A stretch of 9,352 nucleotides of DNA from Prolixibacteraceae bacterium (GTDB lineage Bacteria > Bacteroidota > Bacteroidia > Bacteroidales > Prolixibacteraceae): the NCBI GenBank assembly GCA_016788685.1, contig JAEUSS010000541.1:1-9352 (forward strand). The letters run 5' to 3'. Made by a program: the position numbers and the translations under genes. Below the pieces are notes generated by a model, which was not told the origin of the DNA, ran no database searches, and saw only the letters and a program-made list of their open reading frames with translations. Position 1 is the stretch's first letter; every line of letters begins with the position of its first letter. Below, piece after piece: positions 6,972 through 9,352 of the stretch.

Positions 6972-7201
6972 TACCCTGAATTCGAAATAAGTCTCATTCT
7001 TAATGACCTATAAATAAGCAAATAAGGTTGTTGTTGTGAAGGCTTGGATTTCTACTAAGGTTGAAAAAACGCAGAATAAGGTTTAAAACCTTATCTTCTG
7101 AATTTAACCTCAGTAGAAACACCAGGCACAAACAGATCTAACCTTATTAACTAGCTGTATTCTAGTCATCATCTGATCAATTTAATGTCGAACTCAGGTT
7201 A
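6972..7201 (+). mobile_element. MITE-like inverted-repeat element, copy B (230 bp)
   Basis: This is the second copy of the element at 4537-4745, in opposite orientation on the far side of recQ. Its ends are TACCCTGAATTCGA (6972-6985) and TCGAACTCAGGTTA (7188-7201). It folds on itself almost from end to end: AATAAGGTT 7021-7029 with AACCTTATT 7140-7148, an arm 7049-7062 pairing 13 of 14 with 7106-7119, and the central 17-base palindrome at 7077-7093. Compared with copy A it has 21 extra bases between two AAGGTT motifs just before the palindrome, which looks like a slipped deletion in A or a duplication in B. It has no coding capacity. It ends 61 bases before the TTG of the candidate promoter of the next plus-strand gene. 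Confidence 0.75.
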
Positions 7202-7262
7202 CTATTCAACAAATCCAAACACGTTCTGATGCCTGAACAAAAACTTTGCCCGGGGTGCGAAA

Positions 7263-7288
7263 TTGTTCCCGACGATTTTGTAAATTTA
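7263..7288 (+). promoter_or_regulatory. Candidate promoter for the duplicated-domain gene
   Basis: TTG at 7263-7265, then 15 bases, then TAAATTTA at 7281-7288, which matches TAnnTTTG except in the last base. It lies 42 bases before the ATG at 7331 and downstream of MITE-like copy B, so the element did not separate gene and promoter. Confidence 0.4.
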
Positions 7289-7330
7289 GCTGAGTCATTT
7301 CATTCTTAACTAACCTTTCAATTTAAATTC

Positions 7331-8074
7331 ATGTCAACAATAACTGAAACCGGTCATGCCAAAAATGTAGGTAACTTCGAAAAACTGATTGCAAACGTCA
7401 CTATTTTAGGAGCTCCTTACAATCCATCCAGGTCAAGCCTGAAACTTCCGGAATTAAACGCCCTGTTAGTTGCGGCTAAAACAGCAATCCAGACGGTGAA
7501 CGCCTCCGAAGCTGTATTCAAAAGCGCGGTCAGTGCCCGGAAAGTCGCCTTTGCTCAGTTTGGCAAGTTAATCACGCGGGTAAACAACGCGTTAAAAGCA
7601 TCGGGCACCAACGCCCGGGTTAACGAAAGCGCAGGATCTCTGGTGCGCAAGTTGCAAGGCCGGAGAGCCACCCCTAAAATGACTGAAGAAGAGAAACAAG
7701 CTGCAGCCGAAACCGGAAATACAGTAACCGAAATCTCCTCTTCTCAGATGAGCTTCGATAACCGCATTGATAACTTCGACAAACTCATTATGCTCCTGAC
7801 CTCAATTGCAGCTTATGCCCCCAACGAAGAGGATCTGACCATTGCCGCTTTAACCAACCTGCACAACGATCTGAAAGCAAAGAATACCGCTGTAATCGCC
7901 GCCCAAATACCTTTAGCCAGCGCCCGCATTGCCAGAAACAATGTCCTCTACAAAGAAAATACAGGCATGGTCGACATTTCAATCGCCGTTAAAACCTATA
8001 TCAAGTCCGTATTCGGTGCACGAAGCCCCCAGTATAACATGATTAGCTCCCTGAGATTTACCATGCACAAGTAG
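7331..8074 (+). CDS. Duplicated-domain protein of unknown function
   Basis: A 247-residue soluble protein without signal peptide, membrane segment or recognisable catalytic motif. It consists of two related halves. The first (about 12-90) begins GNFEKLIANVTILGAPYNP and the second (about 146-235) begins DNFDKLIMLLTSIAAYAPN. Each continues with a leucine/alanine-rich helix pair (LNALLVAAKTAIQTVN against LTNLHNDLKAKNTAV) and a basic SAR-containing helix (SAVSARKVAF against ASARIARNNVL). A lysine/arginine-rich, Thr/Glu-rich linker lies between, and the end has a VKTYIKSVFGARSPQY motif. I recall unannotated Bacteroidota proteins with this pattern but know no function for them. The fold is predicted all-alpha, a pair of helical bundles. 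It stands alone between the MITE-like element and guaB, with a candidate promoter 42 bases upstream. A 21-bp repeat array follows the stop codon. Confidence 0.85.
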   Translation: MSTITETGHAKNVGNFEKLIANVTILGAPYNPSRSSLKLPELNALLVAAKTAIQTVNASEAVFKSAVSARKVAFAQFGKLITRVNNALKASGTNARVNESAGSLVRKLQGRRATPKMTEEEKQAAAETGNTVTEISSSQMSFDNRIDNFDKLIMLLTSIAAYAPNEEDLTIAALTNLHNDLKAKNTAVIAAQIPLASARIARNNVLYKENTGMVDISIAVKTYIKSVFGARSPQYNMISSLRFTMHK

Positions 8075-8108
8075 TTTTACGTAATCAACTACCTGATTTA
8101 TAAAACAA

Positions 8109-8276
8109 CCTTTGGTAAAGTTGTAACTACCTTTGGCAAGTTTGTAACTACTATTCGTAAAGTTGTAACTATCGTTCGCAAGTTTGCAACTACCAACTAA
8201 AAACATATAATAGCCTTTGGTAAAATTGTTTTTTACATTGTACAAATTGTAACTCAGTGAAATTATATTGCAACAG
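8109..8276. repeat. 21-bp tandem repeat array (about eight units)
   Basis: Four clear units follow one another without spacers at 8109-8129, 8130-8150, 8151-8171 and 8172-8192, with a shared core of the form TTTGGTAAAGTTGTAACTA. The phase continues in decayed form: 8193-8213 is poor, 8214-8234 restarts with CCTTTGGTAAAATTG, 8235-8255 matches about 14 of 21, and 8256-8276 keeps mainly the ATTGCAAC part. Adjacent units alternate GTAAAGTT with GCAAGTTT, suggesting an older 42-bp pair. Twenty-one bases is two turns of DNA, so every unit shows the same face of the helix. The array begins 35 bases after the stop of the duplicated-domain gene. Confidence 0.8.
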
Positions 8277-8353
8277 CTACTGTATATTATAAAATAAGGT
8301 CTCCGTTTTTTGTAACAGGCAAGTACATCAAAGCGAATGCACCTGCCTATTGT

Positions 8354-8401
8354 GCAAAAGCTTGTCACGATCCTGAAATGACAAAGATGCTTGCCATTTT
8401 T
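8354..8401 (+). terminator. Possible stem-loop terminator of the duplicated-domain gene
   Basis: TTGTCA (8362-8367) pairs with TGACAA (8379-8384) across an 11-base loop. Outer pairing GCAAAAGC with GCTTGC continues with bulges, and a run of five T (8397-8401) follows. It is imperfect and about 280 bases past the stop codon, so it may not be the functional terminator. Confidence 0.3.
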
Positions 8402-8509
8402 CCCGTGCAGATCCATGTAACCTGTGGTTGCTTTTACGAATCGCTGCTTAACAAATTTTAAGATACATTAAAGTTTATAGGCTTGATGCTCCTAAAAATA
8501 TCGGGACAT

Positions 8510-8535
8510 TTGTACCTGTTTTTTTCGTAGTTTTG
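8510..8535 (+). promoter_or_regulatory. Candidate guaB promoter
   Basis: TTG at 8510-8512, 15 bases, then TAGTTTTG at 8528-8535, an exact match to TAnnTTTG. Transcription would begin near 8542, giving a leader of about 25 bases before the guaB ATG. The leader has no Shine-Dalgarno site and is AT-rich. Confidence 0.55.
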
Positions 8536-8566
8536 TTTTTTAACCAGAATCATAAAAATACACTAC

Positions 8567-9352
8567 ATGTCGTTTTTTGCCGATAAAGTTGTCTCCGAAG
8601 GTTTAACTTTCGACGATGTATTGTTAATACCTTCGTATTCAGAAGTTCTGCCACGCGAAGTTGAACTCACATCCTGGTTTACCCGAAACATCAGGCTGAA
8701 TACACCTATTGCCACAGCAGCCATGGATACCGTAACCGACTCGCGCATGGCCATTGCCATCGCCCGCGAAGGCGGCATCGGCGTCATCCATAAAAACATG
8801 AGCATCGACGAACAGGCCAGGCAAGTGACCAGCGTAAAAAGAGCCGAGAACGGCATGATTTACGATCCGGTGACCATCTCAAAAGAAAAGAAAGTCGGCG
8901 ATGCGGTCTACCTCATGAAGACTTTTAAGATTGGCGGCATCCCGGTGATCGACGAACAAGGTTGCCTGGTGGGCATCGTAACCAACCGCGACCTCCGTTT
9001 TGAAAATGACATGAACAAACTGGTCTCGGAGGTAATGACCAAAGACCACCTGGTTACCACCAACATCTCCACTTCGCTCGAACTGGCTTCAGCAATCCTC
9101 CAGCAATACAAAATCGAAAAGTTGCCGGTTGTGGATAAGAACAACAAGCTGATCGCGCTGGTTACCTACAAAGATATCACCAAGGCCAAAGACAAACCGT
9201 TGGCTTCCAAAGACGAAAAAGGCCGCCTCCGGGTTGCCGCAGCCGTCGGAATTGCCAGCGACACCATCGACCGCATCGACGAACTGGTGCGCAGCCAGGT
9301 TGATGCCATTGTAATCGATACAGCCCACGGTCACTCGATGTATGTTTTGGAC
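8567..9352 (+). CDS. guaB: IMP dehydrogenase, N-terminal part (cut by window end)
   Basis: The first 262 codons of inosine-5'-monophosphate dehydrogenase, which oxidises IMP to XMP with NAD+, the rate-limiting step of guanine nucleotide synthesis in the cytoplasm. The frame is open to the last base, so the gene runs off the window (full enzymes are about 490 residues). Visible are GLTFDDVLLIP (12-22), TAAMDTVTDSRMAIAIA (50-66), GGIGVIHKNM (69-78), a tandem CBS pair at about 98-210 (YDPVTISKEKKVGDA and EVMTKDHLVTT begin the two copies), and DTAHGHS (251-257) at the return to the barrel. The catalytic Cys loop and flap lie beyond the end. The CBS pair is the nucleotide-sensing regulatory module. 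The ATG at 8567 fits the family start (MSFFADKVVSEGLTFDD). Confidence 0.97.
   Translation, partial: MSFFADKVVSEGLTFDDVLLIPSYSEVLPREVELTSWFTRNIRLNTPIATAAMDTVTDSRMAIAIAREGGIGVIHKNMSIDEQARQVTSVKRAENGMIYDPVTISKEKKVGDAVYLMKTFKIGGIPVIDEQGCLVGIVTNRDLRFENDMNKLVSEVMTKDHLVTTNISTSLELASAILQQYKIEKLPVVDKNNKLIALVTYKDITKAKDKPLASKDEKGRLRVAAAVGIASDTIDRIDELVRSQVDAIVIDTAHGHSMYVLD

Larger units (their letters stand above)
8075..8566. other. 492-bp intergenic region upstream of guaB
   Basis: The gap contains the 21-bp repeat array (8109-8276), a stem-loop with a short T-run (8354-8401) and the guaB promoter candidate (8510-8535). A 66-codon plus-strand frame (8261-8461) is open but lacks a standard start near its beginning. 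The opposite strand also carries a Cys-rich open frame through the array, which I take as a by-product of a repeat unit whose length is a multiple of three. Confidence 0.5.

Noticed and set aside
4537..7201. recQ plus repeats as an anti-phage defence island
   Set aside because: There is no nuclease, sensor or other defence partner next to recQ; neighbours are housekeeping genes and RecQ alone is ordinary.
8109..8276. CRISPR array
   Set aside because: Units are 21 bp, contiguous and without unique spacers, and no cas genes are present.
7979..8416. Minus-strand 145-codon open frame with SYNFTKG / SYKLAKG heptads
   Set aside because: It overlaps the end of the duplicated-domain gene and reads through the 21-bp repeats, whose length automatically keeps the frame open. 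Composition is odd and Cys-rich at the start, and there is no promoter or ribosome site.
8563..9334. Minus-strand frames over guaB
   Set aside because: The plus strand encodes an unambiguous IMP dehydrogenase running off the window edge.

Overview
The window looks like chromosomal DNA from a Bacteroidota bacterium. The evidence is a lipoprotein with the phylum's SCKKDD-type lipobox, candidate promoters of the TAnnTTTG type instead of sigma70 boxes, few Shine-Dalgarno sites, and family content: a DUF5063-like protein, a Bacteroidota-style RecQ without HRDC, and a duplicated-domain protein of a type I associate with this phylum. A Bacteroidales/Marinilabiliales-like host is a guess.

Layout. 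(1) 11-1405, minus: a MATE-family membrane exporter. (2) 1539-1871, plus: a small Cys-rich lipoprotein, divergent from the MATE gene. (3) 4311-1911, minus: a tight three-gene operon (DUF5063-like protein, DEDDy 3'-5' exonuclease, RlmI-like rRNA cytosine methyltransferase) with 2-nt gaps, convergent with the lipoprotein. (4) 4312-4811: a 500-bp gap with the operon promoter, an 87-bp segment bounded by a 9-bp inverted repeat, and a 209-bp MITE-like element. (5) 6731-4812, minus: a RecQ-family helicase with a TTG start. (6) 6732-7330: a 599-bp gap with a second, inverted copy of the MITE-like element (230 bp). (7) 7331-8074, plus: an unrecognised 247-aa protein made of two related halves, followed by an array of 21-bp repeats and about 300 bp of mostly unexplained DNA. 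(8) 8567 to the window end, plus: the first 262 codons of guaB (IMP dehydrogenase).

Most genes are housekeeping: drug/metabolite export, RNA processing and modification, DNA repair, and guanine nucleotide synthesis. The unusual material is between genes. A pair of inverted, non-coding, palindrome-rich elements brackets recQ; they have related 12-bp ends and a TA dinucleotide at all four boundaries. A helically phased 21-bp repeat array lies 3' of the duplicated-domain gene. I do not see a convincing new multi-gene system. The repeat pair, the 21-bp array and the 247-aa protein are the parts most worth following up.
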